Notes: generated by a model from the letters alone, not told the origin. A DNA stretch of 64,000 bases from Alistipes timonensis JC136 (GCF_900107675.1 NZ_FNRI01000004.1:248001-312000); one strand, 5' to 3'; counted from the stretch's first letter, positions 52,880-63,031 are shown. Numbers and translations: made by a program.

Positions 52880-54367
52880 ATGCCTATGAAAAACTTCGGA
52901 AACCTTCTGCTCGCATGCGTGGCGGCGCTGCTGGGGGCCTGTGCGGGAGAATCCGCCGGGAAATGCGACGTTGTGGTGCGTATCGATGCCGACAGCGTCG
53001 TCAATCGCGGCTACATCGGCAACGGGGTCCAGTGGGACCCTTATGCGCTCGACTACGGAAAGGGACGCGTCGAGATCAGCGATGCCGACTGGGAGAAGCT
53101 CTATGACCGCCTCGATTTCATGCGGCCGGCCTTTATCCGCGTGATGACCAACACGACCTCGGTCGTACGCGACGGGCGGCTCGATCCCGGGCGCGGATTC
53201 GAACACCTCGCGCATATTCTCGACTACTGTCGTTCGCGCGGCGTGACGGTGATGTTCGGCGATTGGGGCGGATCGCTCATGGACGCCCGGGCCGGGACGG
53301 TCAACTACCCGCTGCTGGACCACGCCGCGGCCTATGTCGCCTGGCTGGTCGGCGAAAAGGGCTATGACTGCATCCGTTACTACAACCTCGTCAACGAACC
53401 CAACGGCTTCTGGTCGGCGGCCGACGGCGATTTCGACCTGTGGGCGAAGGCCGTGGGCTATTTCCGCGGGCGGCTCGACGCCGAAGGGCTGGACGGGAAA
53501 GTGGAGCTGGTCGGTCCCGACGCTGCGATCTGGGGACCCGAAGAGGCGTGGTGGGTGAGCCGCAGCCGCGATGAGCTGGGCGGCTGTATCGGGCTGTACG
53601 ACATCCACACCTATCCGTCGAAATGTACGGTCAACTCGGGAGAGTACGCCCGTATCCTGCAGGCTTACCGGAAGGAGGTGCCTGCCGGTCGGAAGATCGT
53701 GATGGGGGAGATCGGCTTCAAATTTGTCGAGCCGGCCGATTCGCTCTTGCAGGCTGAGAACCTGCGCCGGGCCGCGGCGCATCCGAATGCCTCGACGGAC
53801 GATTCGCAGATGTTCGTCTACGACTGGATGTACGGCACGGACATGGCCGACGCCTTGTTTCAGACTGTCGAAGCGGGTTATTCGGGGTGTATCGCCTGGA
53901 TGCTCGACGATGCGATGCATTGCAAGGAGGCGCCCGACAAACTCAAGATATGGGGTTTCTGGAACATCTTCGGCGACGAGATTTTCGGAGCCGGCGAGGA
54001 GTGCGTGCGGCCGTGGTATTATGCCTGGTCGCTGTTGTGCCGCACGCTGCGGCCGGGAAGCGATTTCTGTGCTGTCGATGTGCGGGGAGCCGCCGGGGTC
54101 AGGGCTGTCGCCGCCGTGAAAGACGGACAGCGCACCGTCGCCGTCGTGAACGTGTCGCGTGAACCGCGCCATGTGCGGATCGAGTCTTCGGGCTGGGGCC
54201 GGCTGGAGGGTGTGGTCCGCTACCGTTACGGCGAGGGGTTGATGCGTACCGAGGGCGACCACGTGCTGCTGCCCGACGCCGCGGACCTGAAGATCGACCT
54301 GGCGACCGGCGCCGAATATGAACTGCCCGGAGAGTCGATGATTTTACTGACCGAACAAAATAACTGA
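52880..54367 (+). CDS. Clan GH-A-like glycoside hydrolase lipoprotein, first tandem copy
   Basis: The 495-residue product has a signal peptide with lipobox LGAC. YIGNGVQWDPY opens the catalytic region. Two Glu at the expected clan GH-A positions are visible: acid/base candidate Glu173 in LVNEPNG and nucleophile candidate Glu277 in VMGEIGF. A C-terminal beta-sandwich follows from about residue 385. It resembles GH5/GH39-type enzymes, but I cannot assign a family. Mannan-locus placement suggests beta-mannan or gluco-/galactomannan cleavage. An ATG two codons in is an alternative start. The next gene is a paralogue 2 bases away. Confidence 0.8.
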   Translation: MPMKNFGNLLLACVAALLGACAGESAGKCDVVVRIDADSVVNRGYIGNGVQWDPYALDYGKGRVEISDADWEKLYDRLDFMRPAFIRVMTNTTSVVRDGRLDPGRGFEHLAHILDYCRSRGVTVMFGDWGGSLMDARAGTVNYPLLDHAAAYVAWLVGEKGYDCIRYYNLVNEPNGFWSAADGDFDLWAKAVGYFRGRLDAEGLDGKVELVGPDAAIWGPEEAWWVSRSRDELGGCIGLYDIHTYPSKCTVNSGEYARILQAYRKEVPAGRKIVMGEIGFKFVEPADSLLQAENLRRAAAHPNASTDDSQMFVYDWMYGTDMADALFQTVEAGYSGCIAWMLDDAMHCKEAPDKLKIWGFWNIFGDEIFGAGEECVRPWYYAWSLLCRTLRPGSDFCAVDVRGAAGVRAVAAVKDGQRTVAVVNVSREPRHVRIESSGWGRLEGVVRYRYGEGLMRTEGDHVLLPDAADLKIDLATGAEYELPGESMILLTEQNN

Positions 54368-54369
54368 TT

Positions 54370-55845
54370 ATGAAAAGATTGCTGATTTCACTGGTCGGCG
54401 CGGCGGCTCTGTTCGCCGCCTGCAACTCCGGGCGGGCGCTTCGTATCGAAGTGACGGACCGGGTCGTAAGTGCGGATTACATCGGCAACGGCGTCGAGTG
54501 GGACCCTTACGATGAGGCCGGAGCCTGGGGCGCTGAGGTGAGCGACGCCGATTGGGGCAAACTGTTCGAACGCCTCGATTTCATGCGCCCGGGCTATGTG
54601 CGCTGCATGATCAACAGTCCGTACCGCTATTACGACGCCGCGACGGGCCGTTACGACCGGATGCGCAACCTCGCGTCGCTTCGCCGTTTGCTGCAATACT
54701 GTCAGGACAAAGGCATTACGGTGGCCTACGGGGAGTATAATCCGCCGACGTGGGCGATGAAGGATTCGCAGCGGTGGGTGGAGATGTCGGTCGATTATCT
54801 GAATTTTCTGGTCTGTGACCTCGGGTTCGACTGCATCCGCCATTTCATTATCTTCAACGAGCCCGACGGGAGCTGGGCTTCGACCAACGGCGATTACGAC
54901 CTGTGGCGCTCGATGGCGCGGCGTTTCGATGCCGAAATGGCCCGGTATCCGGAATTGAAACGAAAAGTGTCGCTTGCGGCGCCCGACGTGGTGATGAGTT
55001 ATAAGAATCCGGCGTCGGAGTACGATGCGGCGGGATGGGTGGCCCGGAGCGCGCAGGACCTCGGTGCGCAGATCGGCGTCTACGACGTGCATGCCTATCC
55101 CGGTCAGCACGAGGTGCGCAGCGGGGCTTATGCCGAAAAACTGCGCCGCATCCGTGCCGAGGTTCCGGCCGGGAAAAAACTGATTCTCGGCGAGGCCGGA
55201 TACAAGTATTCGTCGCCGGAGGATTCGCTGCTGAAAGCCGAGTACGACCGTCGGGTCGTCGGGCATCCCTTCACCAAAGGCTCGGACTGCAACATGCTCT
55301 GCTACGACTATTTCTACGGGCTGGATATGCCCCTGCTGGCGATGGAGGTGATGAACAACGGCCTTTCGGGGGTGGCGGCGTGGATGCTCGACGACGCCAT
55401 GCATTCGAACGGCGATTCGGGCCGCACGGAGGACGTGAAGATCTGGGGCATGTGGAACATCCTCGGCGAAGAGGTCTTCGGCGACGCTTCGCAGGAGGAG
55501 CTGCGTCCCTGGTACTATACCTGGTCGCTGATGTGCCGCTGTTTCCCCGCCGGGTGCGACATCCTCGCGTGCGGGGTTCCGCAGCGCGATGGGGTGCGCG
55601 TCGCGGCCGCCCGCAAAGACGGGGCGTACAGCGTGGCGGCGGTCAACTTCTCGCAGGAATCGTGCGACATCGAGATCGCTCTGCCGGGCGATTTCGCCGG
55701 AGGCGTGTTGTATCGTTATACGGAGAACGGCCGGGCGTGCGACGAACGCGGGCTGCCCGTGCCGTGCGAACGCGGTATTGCGGGACGAAGTTTCCGCACG
55801 ACCCTTCCGGCTGAGAGCTTTGTCTTGCTGACGAATATCGAATAA
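54370..55845 (+). CDS. Clan GH-A-like glycoside hydrolase lipoprotein, second tandem copy
   Basis: The 491-residue product has lipobox FAAC and is clearly homologous to the preceding protein: YIGNGVEWDPY, RLDFMRPGYVR, YDVHAYPGQHEV and AWMLDDAMHS all have counterparts there. The catalytic Glu candidates are Glu164 in IFNEPDG and Glu275 in LGEAGYK. Divergence outside these motifs is large, for example around the substrate loop (NPPTWAMKDSQRW), so the copies probably differ in specificity. It follows directly and precedes the GH26 gene by 17 bases. Confidence 0.8.
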   Translation: MKRLLISLVGAAALFAACNSGRALRIEVTDRVVSADYIGNGVEWDPYDEAGAWGAEVSDADWGKLFERLDFMRPGYVRCMINSPYRYYDAATGRYDRMRNLASLRRLLQYCQDKGITVAYGEYNPPTWAMKDSQRWVEMSVDYLNFLVCDLGFDCIRHFIIFNEPDGSWASTNGDYDLWRSMARRFDAEMARYPELKRKVSLAAPDVVMSYKNPASEYDAAGWVARSAQDLGAQIGVYDVHAYPGQHEVRSGAYAEKLRRIRAEVPAGKKLILGEAGYKYSSPEDSLLKAEYDRRVVGHPFTKGSDCNMLCYDYFYGLDMPLLAMEVMNNGLSGVAAWMLDDAMHSNGDSGRTEDVKIWGMWNILGEEVFGDASQEELRPWYYTWSLMCRCFPAGCDILACGVPQRDGVRVAAARKDGAYSVAAVNFSQESCDIEIALPGDFAGGVLYRYTENGRACDERGLPVPCERGIAGRSFRTTLPAESFVLLTNIE

Positions 55846-55862
55846 TCCAAATACCTGAAACT

Positions 55863-57035
55863 ATGAAAAGAATTCCATTTATGCTGTTGGTTTCGCTGCT
55901 GTTTTCCGTCGTGGCGTGCAGCGATGACAACGAGGGGCCGAAAAAGAAGGGTGAGAGCGATCCCGTGACCCTCACATTGTCCGATCCGAACGCCACCGAA
56001 GAAACAAAAGCGCTCTATTCGAATCTCTGGGCCATCCAGAGCAAGGGGTTCATGTTCGGTCATCACGAGGACCTGATGTACGGTCGCACGTGGTACGGCA
56101 CCCCAGGCGGTTCGGATACGAAAGCGGTCTGCGGCGATTACCCCGCCGTATACAGCTTCGATCTGGCTGAACATATCGACGACCGGTATGCCGCCGACCC
56201 GGATGCTCAGGAGTTGCGGCTGCGCTGCTGTAAGGAGGCGTATGATCGCGGGATGGTGCTCATTTCCTGCATTCATATCAACAACCCGCTCACCGGCGGC
56301 GATTCGTGGGACAATTCCAGCAATCGGGTGGTTGCAGAGATTCTGACGGAGGGTAGCGCCACGAATAAAACGTTTAAGGAGTGGCTCGACCGGCTGGCGG
56401 ACGTCGCGCTCAATCTTCGGGGGAGCGACGGTAAGTTGATTCCCGTGATTTTCCGCCCGTTCCATGAACATACGCAGACGTGGTCCTGGTGGGGCGCGTC
56501 GTGCACGACGACCGAAGAGTTTATGAACTTGTGGAAATTTACGGTGAAGTATTTGCGCGACACGAAGGGCGTGCATAATTTCATTTACGCCATCTCCCCG
56601 CAGATGGACAGTGCGAAGACCGTGGACGACTTCTATTTCCGCTGGCCGGGCGACGAGTGGGTCGATTTCGTGGGTATGGACTGTTACCAGGGTATCAACA
56701 ATGCGGTTTTCGTGACCAACCTGAAGGCTATTTCGAAAGTTTCGATGGCGAAGCGCAAGCCGTGCGGCGTGACCGAAACGGGTGTGGAGGGTTTCTCCGC
56801 CACGGATTATTGGACGACGAACATCCACGCTCCGCTGACGGGCCGCCGGGTGAGCATGGTGGTGACGTGGCGTAACAAGTACGATCCGATGGAGAGCGGG
56901 ACGCACTATTTTTCAGTATTCCCCGGGCATCCCTCGGAGCGCGATTTCGTGAAGATGTATAATCAGGAGAATTCGTTCTTTTGCGGGGATTTGCCCGACA
57001 TGTACTCCCCGGCAGAAAATGTGACGGTGCAATAA
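55863..57035 (+). CDS. Endo-beta-1,4-mannanase, glycoside hydrolase family 26
   Basis: The 390-residue product has lipobox VVAC with acidic residues after the Cys (SDDNEG). That pattern often marks surface-exported lipoproteins in Bacteroidota. GH26 hallmarks are present: GFMFGHHEDLMYG, acid/base Glu202 in RPFHEHTQTWSWWG, and nucleophile Glu305 in GVTETGVEG. YAISPQMDSAKTVDDFYFRWPGDEWVDFVGMD is typical of mannanases. It should cut beta-mannan at the cell surface to feed the SusC/SusD pair. Last gene of the rightward operon; a terminator follows. Confidence 0.95.
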   Translation: MKRIPFMLLVSLLFSVVACSDDNEGPKKKGESDPVTLTLSDPNATEETKALYSNLWAIQSKGFMFGHHEDLMYGRTWYGTPGGSDTKAVCGDYPAVYSFDLAEHIDDRYAADPDAQELRLRCCKEAYDRGMVLISCIHINNPLTGGDSWDNSSNRVVAEILTEGSATNKTFKEWLDRLADVALNLRGSDGKLIPVIFRPFHEHTQTWSWWGASCTTTEEFMNLWKFTVKYLRDTKGVHNFIYAISPQMDSAKTVDDFYFRWPGDEWVDFVGMDCYQGINNAVFVTNLKAISKVSMAKRKPCGVTETGVEGFSATDYWTTNIHAPLTGRRVSMVVTWRNKYDPMESGTHYFSVFPGHPSERDFVKMYNQENSFFCGDLPDMYSPAENVTVQ

Positions 57036-57067
57036 GCGTCTGTCTGCAACGAACGTGAACCGATTTG

Positions 57068-57102
57068 CGCCCTGCGGGAAACAGCTTCCGGCGGGGCGTT
57101 TT
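57068..57102 (+). terminator. Terminator of the rightward mannan operon
   Basis: CGCCCTGC (57068-57075) pairs with GCGGGGCG (57091-57098), one G-U, followed by TTTT. Confidence 0.75.
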
Positions 57103-57117
57103 CGTGGCGGTCGTACG

Positions 57118-57855
57118 TTATTCGAATACGAGGTATTTCCAGCCCTCTTCGGTGAAGCAGCGCACTTTGTCGGCGTTCCGGTCGTAGTAGAGCGTTCCGA
57201 CCGGGATCGACTTGCCGCCTAACTGCGCATTCTCATACGAGGTGTCGGCCGGGGCGTCGTCCAGCGCGGCCAGGGAGAACGGCACGAACGACACGGCCCA
57301 GCGGCGGCCGAAATCCACGCCTTCGTTCCGGTCGTCGGAGCCGAGTTTGACCCATCCGAAGTGCCGGGCCGGACGGTAGAGCCCTTTCGGGGAGTAGACC
57401 TGGATGCAGGCGATGTCGGGGGCCTGTTTGCCGATCAGCATGGTCAGACGGCAGGTTTCCGTGCCGTTCCACCCTTCGAAGAGGTGGCCTCCGTCGACGA
57501 ACGAAGTGCGGGGCTTCGCCGCCTTGTTGTGCCAGCGTCCCCGGCCGCCGCGCACCGAGAGCATCGTGGTGGATTCCAGAATGCCGTCCACCGTATTGTA
57601 TACGGGTTGCTCTTCGGGGTCGAAGCCGTAGTTGTAACGCACGTCCTGCCATTTTTCCCAGGCGGGGTCGATCTCTTTGCGAACCGGAACGCATTTCCGT
57701 TCCAGGGCATCGACGACGCCTTGCAGGCTGTCGATTTTTGCAGTCAGGGCCGCGACGGCCCGTACGAGCGCTTTACGATTCGTTTTGGTCTTCTGCCGGG
57801 CCGAAACGGGCAGGCAGATCGCAAGGGCCAAAAACAGCCCGATGATTTTTTTCAT
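57118..57855 (-). CDS. Secreted protein of unknown function at the end of the second operon
   Basis: The ATG at 57855 (MKKIIGLFLALAICLPVSA) gives 245 residues with a cleavable signal peptide; the frame is open 10 codons further upstream. A short coiled-coil segment (ALVRAVAALTAKIDSLQGVVDALERK split over about 20-47) precedes a domain rich in Gly and aromatic residues (MLSVRGGRGRWHNKAAKPRTSF, GWNGTETCRLTMLIG). It is the last gene of the leftward SusC-SusD unit, so it may bind or process the same ligand. I do not recognise a family. Confidence 0.7.
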   Translation of the reverse strand: MKKIIGLFLALAICLPVSARQKTKTNRKALVRAVAALTAKIDSLQGVVDALERKCVPVRKEIDPAWEKWQDVRYNYGFDPEEQPVYNTVDGILESTTMLSVRGGRGRWHNKAAKPRTSFVDGGHLFEGWNGTETCRLTMLIGKQAPDIACIQVYSPKGLYRPARHFGWVKLGSDDRNEGVDFGRRWAVSFVPFSLAALDDAPADTSYENAQLGGKSIPVGTLYYDRNADKVRCFTEEGWKYLVFE

Positions 57856-57940
57856 GATAGAGGTGTATGTCGGATGGTTGTTCATGCGTTTTTTTATACG
57901 CCGTGACGGGTGTCGAACCCGCCACGGCGTATGAGTCCGG

Positions 57941-59761
57941 TTAATAGCCGTAATTCTGTTCGAGGTTCTTGTTCACGAGCACGTCGGTTGCGGGCAGCGG
58001 CCAGAGATAGTGTATCTCCGGATTGAACACCCGGTTGTACAGCGCGGTGATGTGGGGGCGGTTTTCCCGGCTGAACGTGGCGTCCATCTCCGGGCATCCG
58101 CTCTCGTCGATCGCGGGCGTGGGAATGAACCACTGTCCGTCGGTCATCACCTTTTTCAGTACGTTGGCGCCGGCGTTGTACTTGATCGTCCAGTCGCTAT
58201 AATTGAGCACCTTCTCGGCGATCCGCCAGCGCAGGAGGTCATAGATGCGCAGCCGCTCGAACGCGAACTCCATCCGGCGCTCGGTGCGCAGAATGGTGCG
58301 CAACTCGCTTTGGCTGCGCGTGACGATCGCCGGATACTGGTCCGTTTCGGTGTACTGAACCCCGTAGGCGCGGGCGCGTACCCGGTTCATGGCCTCGAGG
58401 GTCGCATCGTCGATCTCGTTCAGCTCGATCTTCGATTCGGCATACATGAGCAGTACGTCGGCGTAGCGCATGATGATCTTGTCGGGATCGGCCTGATAGT
58501 CGTCCGTCCAGTCCTTGTCGATGCCCTTGCGCTGCACCAGTCCGGTGCGCGACGGAAGACGCGATTCGCTGGCCGTCACGATGTTGTCGGGGTTGGTGAT
58601 GTTGCGTCCGGCGTTCGAGTCCCAGACCTGGCTGACATCGAAACGCGGGTCGTAGACCACGCCGCAGAAGTCCGTGCCGAACTCCACGATGCTCTCCGCC
58701 AGGCGCGGGTCGCGGTTCTTGAACGGATCGGCCGGATCGTAGAGCGGCGATTCGTCGATGGGTTTGCCGTCGGTGCAGAGGAACGCGCAGAAGAGGTCCC
58801 AGGTCGGGAATTCCGAAATGGTGCCGCCCAGTCCGATGGGGATGTTGGCCGTGATGCTCGTCCCCTGGAGGTACTGCCGTTTGTTGTCGGCGGCGTAGGC
58901 CAGCGAACGGGGGATGCAGAAGACCGACTCTTCGGCGTTGTGCGTCTTGTTCAGGAACAGTTCGCCGAAATCGGCATGGAGCTGGTAGACGTTCAGGTCC
59001 ATGCACGCCTTGGCGGCGTCGCGGGCGATGCCGTAATGATAGGCGGCTTTGTCGGCGTCGCGCATGGCGGCGTCATAGGTGTAGAGCGAGGCGAAATAGA
59101 GCGCTACGCGGGCCTTCATGGCGTAGGCGGCGCCCCGGGTCGCCCGCACAACGGCTCCCTGATAGGTCTCCGGGCAGTGGGCGGCGGCATAGTCGAAATC
59201 GTCGTAGACGTATCCGAGAACCTCCTCGCAGGGAGTGCGGCCGATGTCGTAGGCCTCTTCGAGCGGAATGTCGCGGGTGAAATAGACCGGATCGCCGAAG
59301 AGCATCATGATCCGCGAGTAGAAGCAGGCCCGGTAGAAGCGTGCGCAGCCTTCGTAACGTTCGTACAGTTCGGGTTCGACGCCGGCTTTGGCTTTGGGCA
59401 TGTTTTCGAGGATGGCGTTGCAGCGCGTGATTCCCTTGTAGGTCAGGCTCCACATGTTCGTCGTGGCGGCATGGGTGGCGGTGAGGGTTCCGGCCTTGAA
59501 GGCGACCAGCGCGTTGCGCCGCATCAGGTCGTCGGTGATCTCGTCCATGTCCATGACCCCCGATCCGGTGAATTCGTAGCGTTCCTGGGGCCAGAACTGA
59601 TGGAGCAGCAGGGTGTTGAGCGACATTTCGATCTTCGGACCGTCGTCGTACCACGTTTCGGCCGAAGGGTTGTCGAGCGGATTGAGATCCAGACTCGTGC
59701 AGGCCGTGCCGAGCAGTGCGGCGGCCGTGCAGAGCGCGATGTATTGTATGGATGTTTTCAT
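57941..59761 (-). CDS. SusD/RagB-family lipoprotein (second, leftward pair)
   Basis: The 606-residue product has lipobox GTAC at about Cys21. SusD features are present: DLNPLDNPSAETWYDD, ARFYRACFYSRIMMLFGDPVYFTRDIPLEEA, KIIMRYADVLLMYAESKIELNEID and the C-terminal LRTERRMEFAFERLRIYDLLRW. It lies 12 bases after the SusC stop and is translated from the same leftward message. It is distinct from the first SusD of the locus, so the two pairs probably take different oligosaccharides. Confidence 0.94.
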   Translation of the reverse strand: MKTSIQYIALCTAAALLGTACTSLDLNPLDNPSAETWYDDGPKIEMSLNTLLLHQFWPQERYEFTGSGVMDMDEITDDLMRRNALVAFKAGTLTATHAATTNMWSLTYKGITRCNAILENMPKAKAGVEPELYERYEGCARFYRACFYSRIMMLFGDPVYFTRDIPLEEAYDIGRTPCEEVLGYVYDDFDYAAAHCPETYQGAVVRATRGAAYAMKARVALYFASLYTYDAAMRDADKAAYHYGIARDAAKACMDLNVYQLHADFGELFLNKTHNAEESVFCIPRSLAYAADNKRQYLQGTSITANIPIGLGGTISEFPTWDLFCAFLCTDGKPIDESPLYDPADPFKNRDPRLAESIVEFGTDFCGVVYDPRFDVSQVWDSNAGRNITNPDNIVTASESRLPSRTGLVQRKGIDKDWTDDYQADPDKIIMRYADVLLMYAESKIELNEIDDATLEAMNRVRARAYGVQYTETDQYPAIVTRSQSELRTILRTERRMEFAFERLRIYDLLRWRIAEKVLNYSDWTIKYNAGANVLKKVMTDGQWFIPTPAIDESGCPEMDATFSRENRPHITALYNRVFNPEIHYLWPLPATDVLVNKNLEQNYGY

Positions 59762-59773
59762 GAGCGCGGGAGA

Positions 59774-62700
59774 TTAGAATTTGATGGAAGCCGTGAAGAT
59801 GACGGATTTGGTGATGGGGTAGCCCGTCGAGCTGACCTCCGGGTCCCAGCCCTTGGGAAAGTGGCTGAACGTGAAGAAGTCGGACAGCGTGGCCGAAAGA
59901 CGCAGGTTCTTGACGAAGATTTTCCGCAGCCATCTCTGCGGCAGGGTGTAGCCCAGCGTGATGTCCTTGATGCGGAAATAGGAGCCGTCGATGAGCCAGT
60001 AGTCCGACACGGCGTAGTTGGCCGTCGTGGTGCCGCTGTTCTGCGAGTAGCGGGGATAGCGCACGCGGCGGTTCTGTTCGATGGTGTTGAAGACGCTCCA
60101 ATGGTCGTTGACCACGAATTTCGGCACGTTGTACCAGCCCGTGCGCAACGGCTGGACCATTTCGTCGGTCAGCAGCGCGTCGCGTTTGGCTACGCCCTGG
60201 AACGTGCACCCCAGGTCGAAACCCTTGTAGGCGAGGTTGATGCTGCCGCCGAAGTTGTAGCGCGGCATCGAGCTGCCGATCACCGTGCGGTCGTACGTCG
60301 CCGAGATCGTGCCGTCGGGCGTGCCGTCCTTGCCGCTCAGATCGACGTAGCGCACGTCGCCGGGCTGGTTCGACGACGAGACCTTCGGACTGCCGGCCAC
60401 CTCTTCGGCGGTCTGGAACAGTCCGTTGCTCCGGTAGCCGTACCAGGCTTTATATTCCGTGTTCGACTGGATGATTGTGCCGCCGCTGAGCTGGTAGTCG
60501 TTGCCGATGTAGCCCATCATCGACTTGTAATCCGAGAGATTCACGGCGACCGAGTAGCTGAAATCCTCGCCGATACGGTCGCTCCACGCGACGGAGAGGT
60601 CCCAGCCTTTGGTGTTCATGTCGCCCGAGTTCTTATAGGGGGCCGTGTAGCCCAGATAGGAGGGGATGTCCACCAGGATAAGCATGTCGCGCGTGGTCTT
60701 TTTGTAGTAGTCGGCCGTGATCCGCAGGCGGTCGTCGAAGAAATTGGTGTCGATGCCCACGTCATAGGTTTCGGTGGTCTCCCAGGTGATGTCGTCGAGG
60801 ACCATCTGATAGGCCGAGAACCCTTGAAGGGCCTGCACCAGACCTGCGGAGCCGATGAATCCCACCGGGTCGTTCGACGAAAGGGTCGATTGATAGGGAT
60901 AGTTGCCGATGCGGTCGTTGCCCAGTTGTCCGTAAGAGGCGCGCAGTTTGAGGAACGAGAGCACGCTGCGCGCTCCCTCCATGAATTTCTCCTGCGTGAG
61001 GACCCAGCCCGCCGACACCGAGGGGAAGAATCCCCAGCGGTTGCCTTTCTTGAAGCGGCCCGAACCGTCGTAGCGGAAGTTCGCCTGGGCGTAATATTTC
61101 GATTTGTAGTTGTAGTTCACGCGGCCGAACACCGAGACATAGGCGTTTTCGTAGGGCGAGTTGTTCACGCCGGCTCCCATCAGCTCGGTGGAGCCCATCG
61201 ACAGATAGGGGTAGTAGCTGATTTTGAACTGGTCGCGGGAGGCGTAGATGTCCTCGTAGTATTTGTAATAGTCTTCGACGCCGGCCATGGCGCTCAGGTG
61301 ATGGTCGCCGTTGCGTCCCAGGTCGATGTCGTAGTTGGCGAAGAGCTGGGTGGTGTGCGTATAAGTGTCCGTACGGCTCTCTTTGAGGTCGGTGGTCGTG
61401 GCGTCGGAGAGGTACGAGGGCGTGACCGTGGGATCGTTCCACGGCGTGTAGGGAACGGCGATGTTGAAGTCCTTGTCCTTTTCGAACACGTATTTGGGAA
61501 TGAACGCACCCGTGATTTTCAGACCTTTGACGGGCGTGATCTCGACCTGGAACTTGCCGCCTCCGAGCCACGTCTCGTTGCGCTTGGTTCCGCCTTCCAT
61601 CATCTTGCCGTAGGGGTTGATACCCTCTTTTCCCGAGGCGATGCGGCCGTCGCTCCACTCGGCCGCGAACGTCGGCGGCATGTAGCGCATCGATCCCGAC
61701 GGGCTGTAATAGGGATTCACCGACTTGGTTTTGCGCATGTTCAGGTCGAGCGATACGTTGAGCCATTTGGCCAGCCGGATATCGTTGTTGGCCCGCACGG
61801 TGAAGCGTTTCCACGAAAGGTTCTTCCGGAAAAGACCGTCCACGTCGTCGTACCCCAGGCTGATTTTCGTACGTGTGGTCTTGCCGGCGGAGGTGATGCT
61901 CAGCGCGTGCGACTGGCGCAGGGCGTTCTTTTTGAGGATCATGCCGAGCCAGTCGGTGTCCGGATAGAGATCGGGATTCTGCGCATGGAATTTCCGGTAG
62001 TCGGCGATCTCCTCCTGCGTGTAGACGCTGTACAGACCGCCCGACGGCGTGTCGTTGTACATCTGTTCGTTCTGGGCCTTCATGTAGCCTACGGCGTCTT
62101 CGTATTCGGGCATGCGGGTCGGATAGTCGAGCGAAACCGAATAGGTGTAGTCCACTGAGGTCGGTTCGCCGCTCTTGGCGCGTTTGGTGGTGATGAGGAT
62201 TACGCCGGCGGCGGCACGCGCTCCGTAGATGGCCGCCGATGCGGCGTCTTTCAGCACGGAGATATTCTCCACGTCGGCCGGATTGACATCGCCGATCGTT
62301 CCGGGGGCGCCGTCGATGATGACCAGCGGCGAGCTGTCCTTCATCGAGGTGATGCCGCGGATGCGGATGGTGGCGTTGGCGCCGGGGGCCGAATTGGTCC
62401 TCGTCACGGTGACTCCGGGCAAAGCCCCTTGAAGGGCGTTCGAAATTTGGTTGGTTTTGCGGGCGGTGAGGGCGGCGCCGTCGACGCTGGCGATGGCTCC
62501 CGTGAGATCCTTTTTGCGCATCGTGCCGTAGCCGACCACCACCACGTCGTCCATTTCGTTGACGGCTTCGCGCAGGATTACCTCCACCCGCGTTTTGCCG
62601 CCTGCGGGGACGGTTTGGGTTTCGTAACCGATAAATGAGATTTGCAGGACGGGCTGGACGCCTGCGTCGAGTTTGATGGAGAATTTTCCGTCTGCGTCGG

Positions 62701-62913
62701 TCGTGGTGCCGAGCGTGGTGTTCTGAACGATGACGGTGGCTCCGTAGATGGGTTTACCTTGCTCTGTTTGCACGGTCCCTTGGATTGTCCTTCCCTGGGA
62801 GAAGGCGGAAGTGGAGAGAAAGAGGGTTTCGATGAGAAATAAAAGAGATGCTAAAATGAAATTGCTGAATCTCCCCCCCCCGCATTAGAAAAAAATGTCG
62901 GAAGTTTTTTCAT
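59774..62913 (-). CDS. SusC/RagA-family transporter, start region out of frame at a poly-G tract
   Basis: The open frame runs from a stop just upstream of the G run and includes a good signal peptide (FSNFILASLLFLIETLFLST, then SAFSQ) and RTIQGTVQTEQGKPIYGATV. It contains no ATG: its only standard start is GTG at 62773, which would delete the signal. Two ATGs precede it, at 62913 (MKKLPTFFSNA) and 62885, but nine G (62873-62881) put both out of frame. Ten or seven G would join the first, eight or eleven the second. The rest is intact: TonB-box-like MDDVVVVGYG, NISVLKDAASAAIYGARAAAGVILITTKRA and a complete barrel. It is either phase-OFF or has a homopolymer sequencing error. Confidence 0.85.
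62873..62881 (-). repeat. Homopolymer of nine G at the SusC start
   Basis: Nine C on the plus strand (nine G in the gene) directly after the start codons of the leftward SusC gene. Such runs change length by slipped-strand mispairing. See the SusC entry for the frame consequences. Confidence 0.85.
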
Positions 62914-62952
62914 AATAATTAAATTAGTAGTATATTTGTGACGCCTACCTGC

Positions 62953-62990
62953 CCACACGGAACAGAGTTGGAAGGCTGAAAACCGTGTGG
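62953..62990. repeat. Inverted repeat in the SusC leader
   Basis: CCACACGG (62953-62960) and CCGTGTGG (62983-62990) are exact reverse complements with a 22-base spacer. It lies inside the predicted 5' leader of the leftward SusC transcript and could be a hairpin or an operator. Confidence 0.6.
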
Positions 62991-62999
62991 TAGATAATG

Positions 63000-63031
63000 C
63001 GAATATACGTGGATATTTTGTAAAAAGCAAA
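63000..63031 (-). promoter_or_regulatory. Promoter of the second SusC/SusD operon
   Basis: Minus strand: TTTG at 63031-63028, 20 bases, TATATTCG at 63007-63000 (7 of 8 matches to TAnnTTTG). The predicted leader to the ATG at 62913 is about 80 bases. Confidence 0.55.

Noticed and set aside
58010..62158. 1,382-codon plus-strand frame opposite the second SusD/SusC genes
   Set aside because: Valine/Arg/Glu-rich shadow frame; both minus-strand products have full family signatures.
62773..62775. GTG as the real start of the second SusC gene
   Set aside because: It would remove a well-formed signal peptide and part of the first domain, which an outer-membrane protein needs.
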